Assembly (NCBI RefSeq): GCF_001245615.1
Contig: NZ_CWKH01000001.1
Location: 2,728,001-2,792,000 of the forward strand
Source: Mycolicibacterium neworleansense
Lineage (GTDB): Bacteria; Actinomycetota; Actinomycetes; Mycobacteriales; Mycobacteriaceae
Reading direction: 5' to 3'
Length of the DNA: 64,000 nucleotides
This document shows, piece after piece, positions 26,205 through 34,295 of the stretch. Below the pieces are notes generated by a model. The model ran no database searches, was not told where the DNA came from, and saw only the letters and a program-made list of their open reading frames with translations. The position numbers were made by a program, and so were the translations under genes. Position 1 is the first letter of the stretch. Each line of letters begins with the position of its first letter.

Positions 26205-26699
26205 TCATGCCTCCGCAGGCGTGATCTCGATGAAAGCCATTGGCACGCCCATGGTCTGGCTGCCGTAGTCGAGGCCGCGCTCGAACAGCTTCATGGGTGC
26301 GCTCCAGTTGGCGGCGATCACCGCGTCGGCGTGTGCGTGTTCGGTCTCGGGCAGGATGCGCGCCACGCCGGCCACCACCGGTCCGCTGGGCTTGCCGCGC
26401 AGATTGCTCGCCACCACAAGGACATTCGGGTCGTTGCGGATTCGCTTGACCTTGCCGGTCGACGCGTCGGTGCGCACATAGAGCTTGCCGTCTGCCACCC
26501 CGTGGTTGATCGGGCTGGGCACCGCCTCGCCCGATTTCTTGAAGGTCACCAACACGATCTGGCGGTAGTTCTCGAACCCGGTGAAGTCCGAGCCGGTCGC
26601 CGGCCCGATGTCGAAGGCCTCACGGTGCCGCATCTTGTCCATGCCGCGGAACATCATTCGGCTGAACGTCTGGGCCAGGGTTCCGGGCTCGTTCGGCAT
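26205..26699 (-). CDS. PPOX-class F420-dependent oxidoreductase
   Basis: 164 residues, split beta-barrel flavin/deazaflavin fold. ENYRQIVLVTFKKSGEAVPSP, YVRTDASTGKVKRIRNDPNV and ASNLRGKP are the usual strand segments of the TIGR03666-like F420 group. Substrates of these small enzymes are mostly unknown. The ATG at 26699 overlaps the TGA of the sigma gene (TGATG), so it is translated from the sigma transcript; an upstream in-frame extension lies inside the sigma gene and is unlikely. Its physical coupling to an ECF41 sigma factor is a useful clue: the response probably concerns a redox compound. Confidence 0.83.
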   Translation of the reverse strand: MPNEPGTLAQTFSRMMFRGMDKMRHREAFDIGPATGSDFTGFENYRQIVLVTFKKSGEAVPSPINHGVADGKLYVRTDASTGKVKRIRNDPNVLVVASNLRGKPSGPVVAGVARILPETEHAHADAVIAANWSAPMKLFERGLDYGSQTMGVPMAFIEITPAEA

Positions 26700-27607
26700 C
26701 ACTGGGCACCTCTCAGCGGAGATCCGGTGAACTTGTCGGGGTTGGCGATGTCCCAAACCGCACAGACCAACCCGTCGCGGACGGTGAAGATGGTGACCCG
26801 AGGCATCAGCTCGGGGTAACCGTCAGCGGCGGGCGCGCCTGTCGTGTAGACACCCAACTGGCCGTTGACGAGTGCAAACTGACTGCCTGCCAGCCAATTC
26901 GGGCCGTACTTCTTGGAGAGGCCGAGAATGAACCGGGCCACCTTGTCCGGTCCGTGGATGACGCGAGCGGCGGTCGGGGCGCGCCGGTTCGAATCGCCGG
27001 TGAACGTGACGTCGGGATGCAGCAACCGGACGACGGCGTCGAGCTCCCCCGAGGCCAGGGCGGCCATCAGCTCGCCCGCGACCTGGTTGTGCAAATCGTC
27101 GGGCGACGACGGCGGTGGGTTGTCGGCGACCGCGCGGCGGGCCCGCGAGGCCAGTTGACGGGCCGATGCGTCGCTGACCCCGAGCACATCGGCGATCTCG
27201 CCAAAGGGCAGGCCGAAACCGTCGTGCAACACGAAGGCCACTCGCTGGTCGGGGGTGAGCCGCTCCAGCACCACCATCGCGGCGAACCGGGCATCTTCCC
27301 CGGCCACCACCGCGTTGAGGGGGTCGTTCGTGTCGAACCCGGTCACGACGGGCTCGGGCAGCCATTCCCCGTAGTAGGCCTCGCGCCGATGTGCGGCAGA
27401 GCGCAGCCGGTCCAGACCCAACCGGCTCACCACGGTGGTCAGCCAGGCGCGCAGGTCAGCGATCTGGGTGCGGTTGGCATCCCATCGGATCCACGCCTCC
27501 TGGACGAGGTCCTCAGCGTCGGCGAAGGTCCCGGTGAGCCGGTAAGCCACGGCCAGCAGGTGTGGCCGTAGCTCCTCGAACTCGCCGACCCGAGCGCTCG
27601 CGGTCAT
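26699..27607 (-). CDS. sigJ: ECF41-group RNA polymerase sigma factor (SigJ-like)
   Basis: 302 residues. Region 2 (HLLAVAYRLTGTFADAEDLV, residues 16-35, then QEAWIRWDA) and region 4 (LTPDQRVAFVLHDGFGLPFG, then EIADVLGVSDASARQL) are standard. A long C-terminal SnoaL/NTF2-like domain (about 180-300) replaces an anti-sigma factor, as in ECF41 and SigJ (Rv3328c, same syntenic place). The linker motif WLPEP (82-86) of ECF41 is present; the usual DGGGK region reads differently (GDSNRRAP). TAAACT just upstream of the ATG may be the -10 element of a short-leader promoter. The SnoaL domain is expected to gate activity by ligand. Confidence 0.88.
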   Translation of the reverse strand: MTASARVGEFEELRPHLLAVAYRLTGTFADAEDLVQEAWIRWDANRTQIADLRAWLTTVVSRLGLDRLRSAAHRREAYYGEWLPEPVVTGFDTNDPLNAVVAGEDARFAAMVVLERLTPDQRVAFVLHDGFGLPFGEIADVLGVSDASARQLASRARRAVADNPPPSSPDDLHNQVAGELMAALASGELDAVVRLLHPDVTFTGDSNRRAPTAARVIHGPDKVARFILGLSKKYGPNWLAGSQFALVNGQLGVYTTGAPAADGYPELMPRVTIFTVRDGLVCAVWDIANPDKFTGSPLRGAQ

Positions 27608-27649
27608 GGGCCCAGTTTAGAGCGGCGCCACCGTCGCGCAGGAGCGCCC

Positions 27650-28000
27650 TCAGGCACCCACCATCACGTAGGTCTTGCGGATCGTCTCCGTGACGAACCA
27701 CGTTCCCCGCCAGCCGCGGGGCAGCACCAGCAGCGTGCCGGGTCCGATGTCGGCGCTGACGCCGTCTTCGCCGACCACCCGTCCGGAGCCGGAGATGATG
27801 TGGCACACCTCCGTCGCGCCCGACCGGTCGGCGGTGAACTCTCCCGGATCGCATTCCCATACCCCGGTGTCGGTCACCGCATCGGCCCAAACCGAGATGG
27901 ATGACTCCACCTGGCCGGTGACACTCGTCGGTTTCGGTTGCGGTTGCGGCATTTCGACCGTGGTCGCGTCAACCTGAAGCAGCTTCACACTCGTCTCCAT
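27650..28000 (-). CDS. Cupin-domain protein
   Basis: 116 residues, a single small cupin barrel: WECDPGEFTADRSGATEVCHIISGSGRV then GVSADIGPGTLLVLPRGWRG. It belongs to the DUF861-like group found next to amine and ureide catabolism genes. The first cupin motif retains few metal ligands (one His in CHI), so it may bind a small molecule without metal catalysis. It starts 3 bp after the flavin oxidase stop and is the last gene of the polyamine operon. Role unknown. Confidence 0.78.
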   Translation of the reverse strand: METSVKLLQVDATTVEMPQPQPKPTSVTGQVESSISVWADAVTDTGVWECDPGEFTADRSGATEVCHIISGSGRVVGEDGVSADIGPGTLLVLPRGWRGTWFVTETIRKTYVMVGA

Positions 28001-28003
28001 CGG

Positions 28004-29422
28004 TCAGCGCCCCGTGATCTTGTTGGCCACCCGCGCCAGCCCGCTGGTGACGGCCAGGCCGCGGGTGGACTCCCGCCGGTCGGCGGTCCGGTAGAGCGCA
28101 TACATCGCCTGTACCCCGAGCCACCGAAATGGCTCCGGCTCCCACTTGCGGACCCGGCGCCCCACCCACGGCAGCCGGGTGAGTGCGGTATCACGCCCGA
28201 GCACCAGATCAGCCAGGGTGTGCCCGGCCAGATTGGTGGTGGTCAGGCCGCTGCCGACATAACCGCCCGCAGTGCCCAGACCGCTGGCGCGGTTGAAGTC
28301 CACGGTCGCCGTCCAGTCGCGCGGTACCCCGAGCACGCCACACCAGGCGTGTTCGATCGGGACATCGCGGGTGGCCGGGAACATGTCTTGGACCAGCGCA
28401 CCAAGGGCCTCGATCGTCCACTGCTGGGTGGCCCCGCGGTGATCGAGTGCCGAGCCGAAGCGATAGGGAATACCGCGGCCGCCCAGTGCGATTCGGTTGT
28501 CGGCGGTCCGCTGGGCGTACATGTAGCCATGCGCGTAGTCGCCGAGCAGTTCGGCACCCTTCCAGCCGACCTGCTCCAGCACCGAGTCGGGCAGCGGCTC
28601 GGTCACCACCATCGAGGAGTTCATCGGCAACCACGCCCGGCGCTGTCCCGGCATGGTCGCGGTGAAGCCCTCGAGGCAGCGCAGCACGACGGGTGCCCGC
28701 ACGTCGCCGCGGGCGGTGATCGCCCGGCCCGGCTTGATGTCGGTCACCTCGGTCTGCTCGTAGATCGCCACGCCCATCCCCTCGACCACGCGGGCCAGGC
28801 CACCGACCAGTTTGGCCGGCTGCACGCGTGCGCAGTGCGGGGTGAACAGGGCCCCCATCGCGCCGTCGACCCGGATACGGGCGTTGGATTCGTCACCGGT
28901 GAGAACGACGAAGTCGTCTTCGGTGGCTCCCCAGCTTCGCTCGAATTCGAGGGATTCACGGAGCCGGCCCATCTGCGCCTGGTTACGCGCCACATGCAGC
29001 ACGCCGTCCTTGACGATGTCGGCATCGATGCCTTCGGATTTCGCGATGCCGATGACCTCGTCGACGGCACCGCGCATGGCCCGCATGAGCTCGACGACGC
29101 CATTGTGGCCGTGTGTGGAGGCATAGGCGTCGCGGGACCCGGCAAGTTCGGCAGACAGCCATCCGCCGTTGCGTCCGGACGCTCCGAACCCGGCGAACTC
29201 CTTCTCCAACATTACGATTCGAAGATCCGGCTGTTCCCGCTTGAGGTAATACGCTGCCCACAAACCGGTCAGCCCGGCACCGACGATGCATACGTCGGCT
29301 TCGAGGGAGCCTGGCAGCGGCGGTCTCGATTCCGGGAAACCCGCCGCGCGATACCAGAACGACACGCTGCCGTTCACGAAGTCATTGGCGAGACCGCTGT
29401 TCGTGCGACCGTCGGGGGACAT
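28004..29422 (-). CDS. FAD-dependent amine oxidase (DAO family, gamma-glutamylputrescine-oxidase-like)
   Basis: 472 residues. The N-terminal dinucleotide motif is VCIVGAGLTGLWAAYYL, followed by the glycine-rich GFGASGRNGGW typical of PuuB-type oxidases. The C-terminus has the second FAD contact YVGSGLTTTNLAG. The expected reaction is oxidative deamination of an amine (polyamine, glutamylated polyamine or similar) to an aldehyde and peroxide. It lies 72 bp downstream of the ABC importer's ATPase on the same strand; an aldehyde dehydrogenase and aminotransferase follow in the same island. The substrate is inferred from context. Confidence 0.83.
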   Translation of the reverse strand: MSPDGRTNSGLANDFVNGSVSFWYRAAGFPESRPPLPGSLEADVCIVGAGLTGLWAAYYLKREQPDLRIVMLEKEFAGFGASGRNGGWLSAELAGSRDAYASTHGHNGVVELMRAMRGAVDEVIGIAKSEGIDADIVKDGVLHVARNQAQMGRLRESLEFERSWGATEDDFVVLTGDESNARIRVDGAMGALFTPHCARVQPAKLVGGLARVVEGMGVAIYEQTEVTDIKPGRAITARGDVRAPVVLRCLEGFTATMPGQRRAWLPMNSSMVVTEPLPDSVLEQVGWKGAELLGDYAHGYMYAQRTADNRIALGGRGIPYRFGSALDHRGATQQWTIEALGALVQDMFPATRDVPIEHAWCGVLGVPRDWTATVDFNRASGLGTAGGYVGSGLTTTNLAGHTLADLVLGRDTALTRLPWVGRRVRKWEPEPFRWLGVQAMYALYRTADRRESTRGLAVTSGLARVANKITGR

Positions 29423-29494
29423 CTTGGTTCTCCTGTACTCGTGGCGTTTATCAGTGGGTTGTTGTCGACGTGCCGGTGTGCGCGGCGGCCGGTG

Positions 29495-30583
29495 TCAGGT
29501 GTCGGCGGGCAGAATGGTCGCGACGTCGGGATCGAAAGTCAGCCAAACCTGTTGTCCTGCATGAGCTGAGGTGATGTTGCCGGCGCTTTCCCGGACCAGC
29601 GCGATGGTGCCGTCGGGCAGGCTGACCTCGACCTTGCGTGAGTTGCCCAGGTAGATTTCTTGCACCACGGTGCCCGGAACCGCATTGACCGCATCGGGCT
29701 CGGCGTCACCGATGACGATGCGCAGGCGTTCCGGCCGGACGACCACGGCCACGGCGTCACCGCGTGCCGCATCACCCCGGCCTGCCTCGATACGCCGGCC
29801 ATAGGCATTCACCGCGCGGCCATCCTCGAGCTTTCCGTACAACAGCGACGACTCACCGAGGAATCGGGCTACGAAGATGCTTTTCGGGTGCTCGTAGAGA
29901 TCGGTCGGTGAGCCGATCTGTTCGATCCGCGCCTTGTTGAACACCGCGATGCGGTCGGAGAGCACCAGCGCTTCGTCCTGGTCGTGGGTGACGTAGACGA
30001 AGGTGGTGCCGAGTTCTCCGTGGATGCGCTTGATCTCCAGTTGCAGTGAGTCACGCAGCTTCTTGTCCAGTGCTCCCAGCGGCTCGTCCATGAGCAGCAC
30101 CCGCGGCTCGTACACCATGGCACGGGCGAAGGCGACCCGCTGCTGCTGACCACCGGACAGTTCCTTGGGCATCCGCTTGCCGTAGCCGTCGAGCCCGACC
30201 GTGCGCAACGCGGCAGCCACCTTCTCGCGCCGTTGCGGCTTGGGCATCTTGCGCTGGCGCAGTGGGTATTCCACATTGTCGATCACCGTCATGTGCGGGA
30301 ACAGCGCGTAGTGCTGGAACACCATGCCGATGTTGCGGCGGTACGGCGGCAGATCGGCAACCGGCCGGCCGTCGATCAGCAGCTCGCCCGAGGTGACATC
30401 GGCGAAGCCGGCGATCATGTTGAGCGTGGTCGTCTTGCCCGATCCGCTCGGCCCGAGCAGGGTGAGAAACTCACCCGGGCGGGCATCGAGGTCGATGGCG
30501 TCGACGGCCTTCTCCGAGCCGTAGGTTTTGGTCAAGCGCCGCAAGGTGATCGACGCACCGTGCGGAGTGTTGTCAGTGGACAC
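29495..30583 (-). CDS. potA: ABC transporter ATP-binding protein, spermidine/putrescine type
   Basis: 362 residues. Walker A GPSGSGKT, signature LSGGQQQRVAFARAM and Walker B RVLLMDEPLGALD are all present, with the Q-loop VFQHYALFPHMTV. A C-terminal TOBE regulatory domain occupies about 275-362. The GTG at 30583 was chosen because AGGAGG stands five to six bases before it; a TTG at 30613 has no site. It overlaps the upstream permease by 11 bp. It powers the importer formed by the next three genes. PotA is used as a family label; the substrate could be another amine. Confidence 0.88.
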   Translation of the reverse strand: MSTDNTPHGASITLRRLTKTYGSEKAVDAIDLDARPGEFLTLLGPSGSGKTTTLNMIAGFADVTSGELLIDGRPVADLPPYRRNIGMVFQHYALFPHMTVIDNVEYPLRQRKMPKPQRREKVAAALRTVGLDGYGKRMPKELSGGQQQRVAFARAMVYEPRVLLMDEPLGALDKKLRDSLQLEIKRIHGELGTTFVYVTHDQDEALVLSDRIAVFNKARIEQIGSPTDLYEHPKSIFVARFLGESSLLYGKLEDGRAVNAYGRRIEAGRGDAARGDAVAVVVRPERLRIVIGDAEPDAVNAVPGTVVQEIYLGNSRKVEVSLPDGTIALVRESAGNITSAHAGQQVWLTFDPDVATILPADT

Positions 30584-31373
30584 GGTTCCTCCTGTGCGAG
30601 TAAATGCCCGCAACGATGGTCAGACATGTGGTGAGGACGAGGATGAGAGTGGCGGCCGCGGCGATCGTGGGATCGGTGTCACGCGTGACCGAGGCGTACA
30701 TCTTGACCGGCAACGTCTGCAGGTACGGGTTCTGGATGAAAAGCGACAGGACGACCTCGTCGAAGCTCGTCGCGAACGCGAACAGGGCGCCCGACAGCAC
30801 ACCGGGGGCCACCAGCGGCAGGGTGACGGTACGGAACGTGGTCCAGCGTCCGGCCCCACAGATCGCGGCCGCATCCTCCAGTCGCCGGTCAAAACCCTGC
30901 AGGCTGGCCGTCACCGGGACGATGACGAACGGCAGCGCCAGCATGGTGTGCGCGACGACGAAACCGAACAAGGTGCCGAGCAGGTTCAACCTCAGGAACA
31001 ACGCGTAGAGACCGACGGCCACCACGATCACCGGAACGACCATGGGAGCCAAGAGAAAAGCGCGTATCCCCTGCCGGCCGGCCAGTCCGGTGCGGCTGAG
31101 TGCCACGGCCGCCGCGGTGCCGAACACCGTGGCGAAGATCGCGACCAGAACACCGACCTCCAGGCTGGCCCGCAGGGCCGAGATCCAGGCCGGGTCCTGG
31201 AAGAACGCCTGGTACCACCGGGTCGACCAGCCGCTGGGCGGAAAGGCGAACGACGGCCGATCGGTGAAACTCAGCGGGATCACGATCAATGACGGTGCGA
31301 CGAGCCACAATCCGACGCCGGCGCAGAACAGCCCGAGCAGGACGTTCCAACAGGTTCTTGCGTAGCGGGTCAT
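30573..31373 (-). CDS. potC: ABC transporter permease, PotC-like
   Basis: 266-residue inner-membrane permease with six helices. The EAA loop is visible as LEDAAAICGAGRWTTFRTVTLPLVAPG, which contacts the ATPase. The ATG at 31373 (MTRYART) overlaps the stop of the upstream permease (ATGA); the longer open frame to 31595 lies inside that gene. It ends 11 bp inside potA. It works with PotB as the heterodimeric channel. Confidence 0.88.
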   Translation of the reverse strand: MTRYARTCWNVLLGLFCAGVGLWLVAPSLIVIPLSFTDRPSFAFPPSGWSTRWYQAFFQDPAWISALRASLEVGVLVAIFATVFGTAAAVALSRTGLAGRQGIRAFLLAPMVVPVIVVAVGLYALFLRLNLLGTLFGFVVAHTMLALPFVIVPVTASLQGFDRRLEDAAAICGAGRWTTFRTVTLPLVAPGVLSGALFAFATSFDEVVLSLFIQNPYLQTLPVKMYASVTRDTDPTIAAAATLILVLTTCLTIVAGIYSHRRNRVH

Positions 31374-32254
31374 GCCGCTCGCTCCTTCCGGTTTCGGCGC
31401 AGCAGATACATCAGGGCGGCGAGCACCGCAAACGTGACCAGAAGCAGCACCACACCCATGGCTCCTCCCCTGCCCCAGGCCAGCAGGCTCGTGACCTGCA
31501 CGTAGATCTGTTGACTGATCAGGGCGTCGTCGGGGGCGCCGAGCAGGGCCGGGGTGACGTAGAAGCCGAGGCTGCTGATGAACACCATCAGGCACCCGGC
31601 CCCGACGCCGGGCAACGACAGCGGCGCCCAGATCCGCACAAACGAGATGACCGGGCGCGCACCGAGACTCGACGATGCGAGCACAAGCCTGCGGTCGATA
31701 CCTGACATCACCGCATACAGCGGCAACACCATGAACGGCAACAGGATCTGGCTCATGCCGATGACCACGCCGAGGTTGGTACGAAGCAGCGGCACACTGC
31801 CGAGCCCGACGAACGACAGCAGCGTCTGGATCGGTCCACCGTCCTCCAGCAGGATCACCCAGGCGAAGGTGCGCACCATCAGGCTGGTCCAGAACGGCAC
31901 CAACACGAGCAGGGTCAGCGCGATACGCACCGCCGGACCGAACGCGACCATGGCGTAGGCGTACGGGTAACCGAGGACCAGGCAGATCACCGTGACTTCG
32001 AGGCCGGTCGTGAACGTGCGCAACAACACGCTGCGCTGCACGGAATCACCCAGGTACCAGGCGAAGTTGCCGAAACCGAGTTCCGGATCGCTGAACGCCT
32101 GCCAGAACATGATGACCAGCGGTAGTCCGAAGACCCCGACCACGAGCAGGATCGACGGCAGTAGCAAGCCGATCCCGCTGAGCCTCCGACCGGTGGTCGC
32201 GGGCGCCGCTTCGGGCTTGGGCGGGGCGCCCGCGAGAACATCGACCATCGACAT
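31370..32254 (-). CDS. potB: ABC transporter permease, PotB-like
   Basis: 294-residue permease with six transmembrane segments after a Pro/Ala-rich N-terminus. The EAA loop is LASSSLGARPVISFVRIWAP followed by LSLPGVG. AGGAGG stands before the ATG at 32254. It is separated from the binding-protein gene by 12 bp and coupled to potC by ATGA. Partner of PotC in the channel. Confidence 0.88.
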   Translation of the reverse strand: MSMVDVLAGAPPKPEAAPATTGRRLSGIGLLLPSILLVVGVFGLPLVIMFWQAFSDPELGFGNFAWYLGDSVQRSVLLRTFTTGLEVTVICLVLGYPYAYAMVAFGPAVRIALTLLVLVPFWTSLMVRTFAWVILLEDGGPIQTLLSFVGLGSVPLLRTNLGVVIGMSQILLPFMVLPLYAVMSGIDRRLVLASSSLGARPVISFVRIWAPLSLPGVGAGCLMVFISSLGFYVTPALLGAPDDALISQQIYVQVTSLLAWGRGGAMGVVLLLVTFAVLAALMYLLRRNRKERAA

Positions 32255-32266
32255 GCGATGAACCTC

Positions 32267-33391
32267 CTACCCGGCGAGCCAGGCCGTGTACTTGGACGCG
32301 ATCTCTTCCTGGTGTTCGGCCCAGTACTGCAGATCCAGTGGGAACCGGTCCTTTTCGCGCTCCGGCGTGGTGGTCAGGTACGACCGGGCCAGATCGTCGA
32401 GTTGCGGCTTGGCCTCGACGTTGATCGGGCTGTAGGACGTCAGCTCGGCGAGCTTGGCCTGCTGCTGTGCGCCCAGGTAGAAGTTGATCATCGCCATGGA
32501 CGCCTTGGGATTCCGGGCTCCGACGGGCACAGCGATCGTGTCGGCTTCGGGCATCCACTGGTTCCACATCGGAGCGAACGGAGCCCCGTTCTTGACGGCC
32601 GAGTACGCGCGGCCGCTCCACACCAGCGCCATGTCGACCTGGCCGGACTCGATGAGCTGTTGCGACTGGGCGCCGGTGGTCCAGAAGATGGTGTCGTTGC
32701 GGATGCTGTTCATCTTCGCCAGGGCTCGATCCATGTCGATCGGGTACATCGCGTCAGGCGCGACACCGTCGGCGAGCAACGCGCCCTCCAGCACGCCGGG
32801 GTCGAGTTCACCGGGCACGCCTTCGATGGCCCGCTTGCCGGGGAACTTTGCGGTGTCGTAGAAGTCAGCCCAGGTCTTCGGCGGGTTCGCCCCGTACTTC
32901 TTGGTGTTGTAGACCACGATCAGGCCGTAACCCATTGCGGGAACGGAGCAGTCGTCGGTTTTGGTACCCGGGGGCAGCTTGCTGATGTCGACGATACTGG
33001 TGTCCAGCGGCATGAACAGCGTGCCGCAGTTCTTGGCGGTGAACACGTTGGTGCTGTCGACCACGTCCCACGTCACGTTCTTGGAGTCGACCTGGGCCTT
33101 GATCTTCGAGTTCTCGGTAGGCCCGTCCTGCAACACCTTTGCGCCGGACTGCGCTGCGAAGGGTTCGATGGCCGCCTTCGTCTGCCCGTCCTGGAAGATG
33201 CCGCCGTAGGACACGAACGTCAGGGTCAGGCCCTTGAGTGCGCCTTCCTTCACGGTGCCGGCCTGCGGCGATCCGCTGCCGAGATCGACGTCAGCGGCTT
33301 GGCCAGGACCCGCCGGCGTACACGCGGTGGCCAGCAGGACGCCGGCGGTGATGATGGCGGGCACACTGCGGGTGACACGTGACTTCTTCAT
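32267..33391 (-). CDS. potD: Extracellular solute-binding lipoprotein, PotD-like
   Basis: 374-residue periplasm-side binding protein anchored by a lipid: MKKSRVTRS, hydrophobic 11-22, and Cys24 in ATACTPAG. The type II periplasmic binding fold is recognisable from TLTFVSYGGIFQDGQTKAAI, GYGLIVVYNTKKYGANPPKT and the hinge region DMALVWSGRAYSAVKNG. GGAG precedes the ATG at 33391; the frame is open for 25 codons upstream but without a site. It presents polyamine-like ligands to PotBC. A precise ligand cannot be read from sequence. Confidence 0.87.
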   Translation of the reverse strand: MKKSRVTRSVPAIITAGVLLATACTPAGPGQAADVDLGSGSPQAGTVKEGALKGLTLTFVSYGGIFQDGQTKAAIEPFAAQSGAKVLQDGPTENSKIKAQVDSKNVTWDVVDSTNVFTAKNCGTLFMPLDTSIVDISKLPPGTKTDDCSVPAMGYGLIVVYNTKKYGANPPKTWADFYDTAKFPGKRAIEGVPGELDPGVLEGALLADGVAPDAMYPIDMDRALAKMNSIRNDTIFWTTGAQSQQLIESGQVDMALVWSGRAYSAVKNGAPFAPMWNQWMPEADTIAVPVGARNPKASMAMINFYLGAQQQAKLAELTSYSPINVEAKPQLDDLARSYLTTTPEREKDRFPLDLQYWAEHQEEIASKYTAWLAG

Positions 33392-33462
33392 GGATCTCCT
33401 TTGGATCTGGGCGGAAAGGTGTTCGCGGAGGTGGGCACATCCGCAACGGGACGAGCGGCCCG

Positions 33463-34050
33463 TCAAGTCGGCCAGTCGGTCGGGGGGCTGACAATCCAGA
33501 TGAGCTCGACCGGGGCGTCACTCAAGTTGTGGACGGTGTGCGGCATGGAGGTGCGGTACTCCGCACTGTCGCCCGGCTCGAGCACGTAACGCTCGCCGTC
33601 GAGCTCCAGAGTCGGAGTGCCGGCGATGACGATCAGGATCTCCTGCGCGTCGCCATGCACATAGGCCTCGCCCGCGCTCGACCCGGGTGACAGTTCACCC
33701 GCGTACACCTCGAGGTTGCGCAGGGGCTTTTGTGACAGAAGGTATTTCGAGCTGAGCTCGGACACCTCAATGGTCGGTCGAGCCGCCTTCCGCAGGATGC
33801 GGACGTCGGTGACCTCGTCGTCGGTGAACAGGTCGGGCAGGACGATGCCGAGCGCCTGCGCCAACCGGCGCAGGGTCCCGACACTCGCATTGACCTGCCC
33901 ACGTTCGACCTGGCTGAGAAAGCCCGGGGAGATGCCGGCGCGATCGGCCAACTGGCGAAGCGACATCTTCCGGGCTGCCCGGAACTGGCGGATCCGGGCG
34001 CCCACCACGGTGTCCGCCGTCTCGGCGGGATCAGGCTCGGTCGCCGTCAT
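33463..34050 (-). CDS. XRE-family regulator with C-terminal cupin (PuuR-like)
   Basis: 195 residues. The N-terminal helix-turn-helix is VGARIRQFRAARKMSLRQLA then DRAGISPGFLSQVERGQ (about 15-60); the C-terminal cupin ends in GDSAEYRTSMPHTVHNLS. PuuR and related regulators with this build repress polyamine and amino-acid catabolic genes and sense the substrate through the cupin. It is first of a minus-strand run leading through potDBCA, the oxidase and the cupin. Palindromes upstream (34106-34124 and around 34185) are likely operators. The ATG at 34050 is favoured; an in-frame start at 34092 is possible. Confidence 0.85.
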   Translation of the reverse strand: MTATEPDPAETADTVVGARIRQFRAARKMSLRQLADRAGISPGFLSQVERGQVNASVGTLRRLAQALGIVLPDLFTDDEVTDVRILRKAARPTIEVSELSSKYLLSQKPLRNLEVYAGELSPGSSAGEAYVHGDAQEILIVIAGTPTLELDGERYVLEPGDSAEYRTSMPHTVHNLSDAPVELIWIVSPPTDWPT

Positions 34051-34105
34051 GTCGAACTCATATCGAAAAGTCCGTTCGTCGCGTAAGAGCAAGAAAGTTG
34101 GTTTG

Positions 34106-34195
34106 AGCGAACACTTTGTTCGCTGATGCAGAACCCTATGTCTGCTCGACGGTCGCCGGCAAGGCGTGTGTCACATTTCCAACACTTTGTGGGAT
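34106..34195. promoter_or_regulatory. Twin operators upstream of the XRE-cupin regulator
   Basis: AGCGAAC-ACTTT-GTTCGCT at 34106-34124 is a perfect 7-bp-arm palindrome. The core AACACTTTGT (34110-34119) recurs at 34181-34190, 71 bp away, about seven helical turns. The spacing allows DNA looping by a dimeric repressor. Assignment to the adjacent regulator is inference. Confidence 0.6.
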
Positions 34196-34295
34196 CAATC
34201 ACACGGTGCTGATATCGGCGTCGCCGCGGGCCGAATGACAACGGTTCGCGTCGCCAAAAGCGCCACTCGCGAAGGATTTCGTGGCGGGAAAGGCC

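Noticed and set aside
34169..34175. TGTCACA as a second ECF41/SigJ promoter
   Set aside because: No CGTC occurs 15-17 bp downstream (the site reads GGAT) and no gene start is at the right distance.
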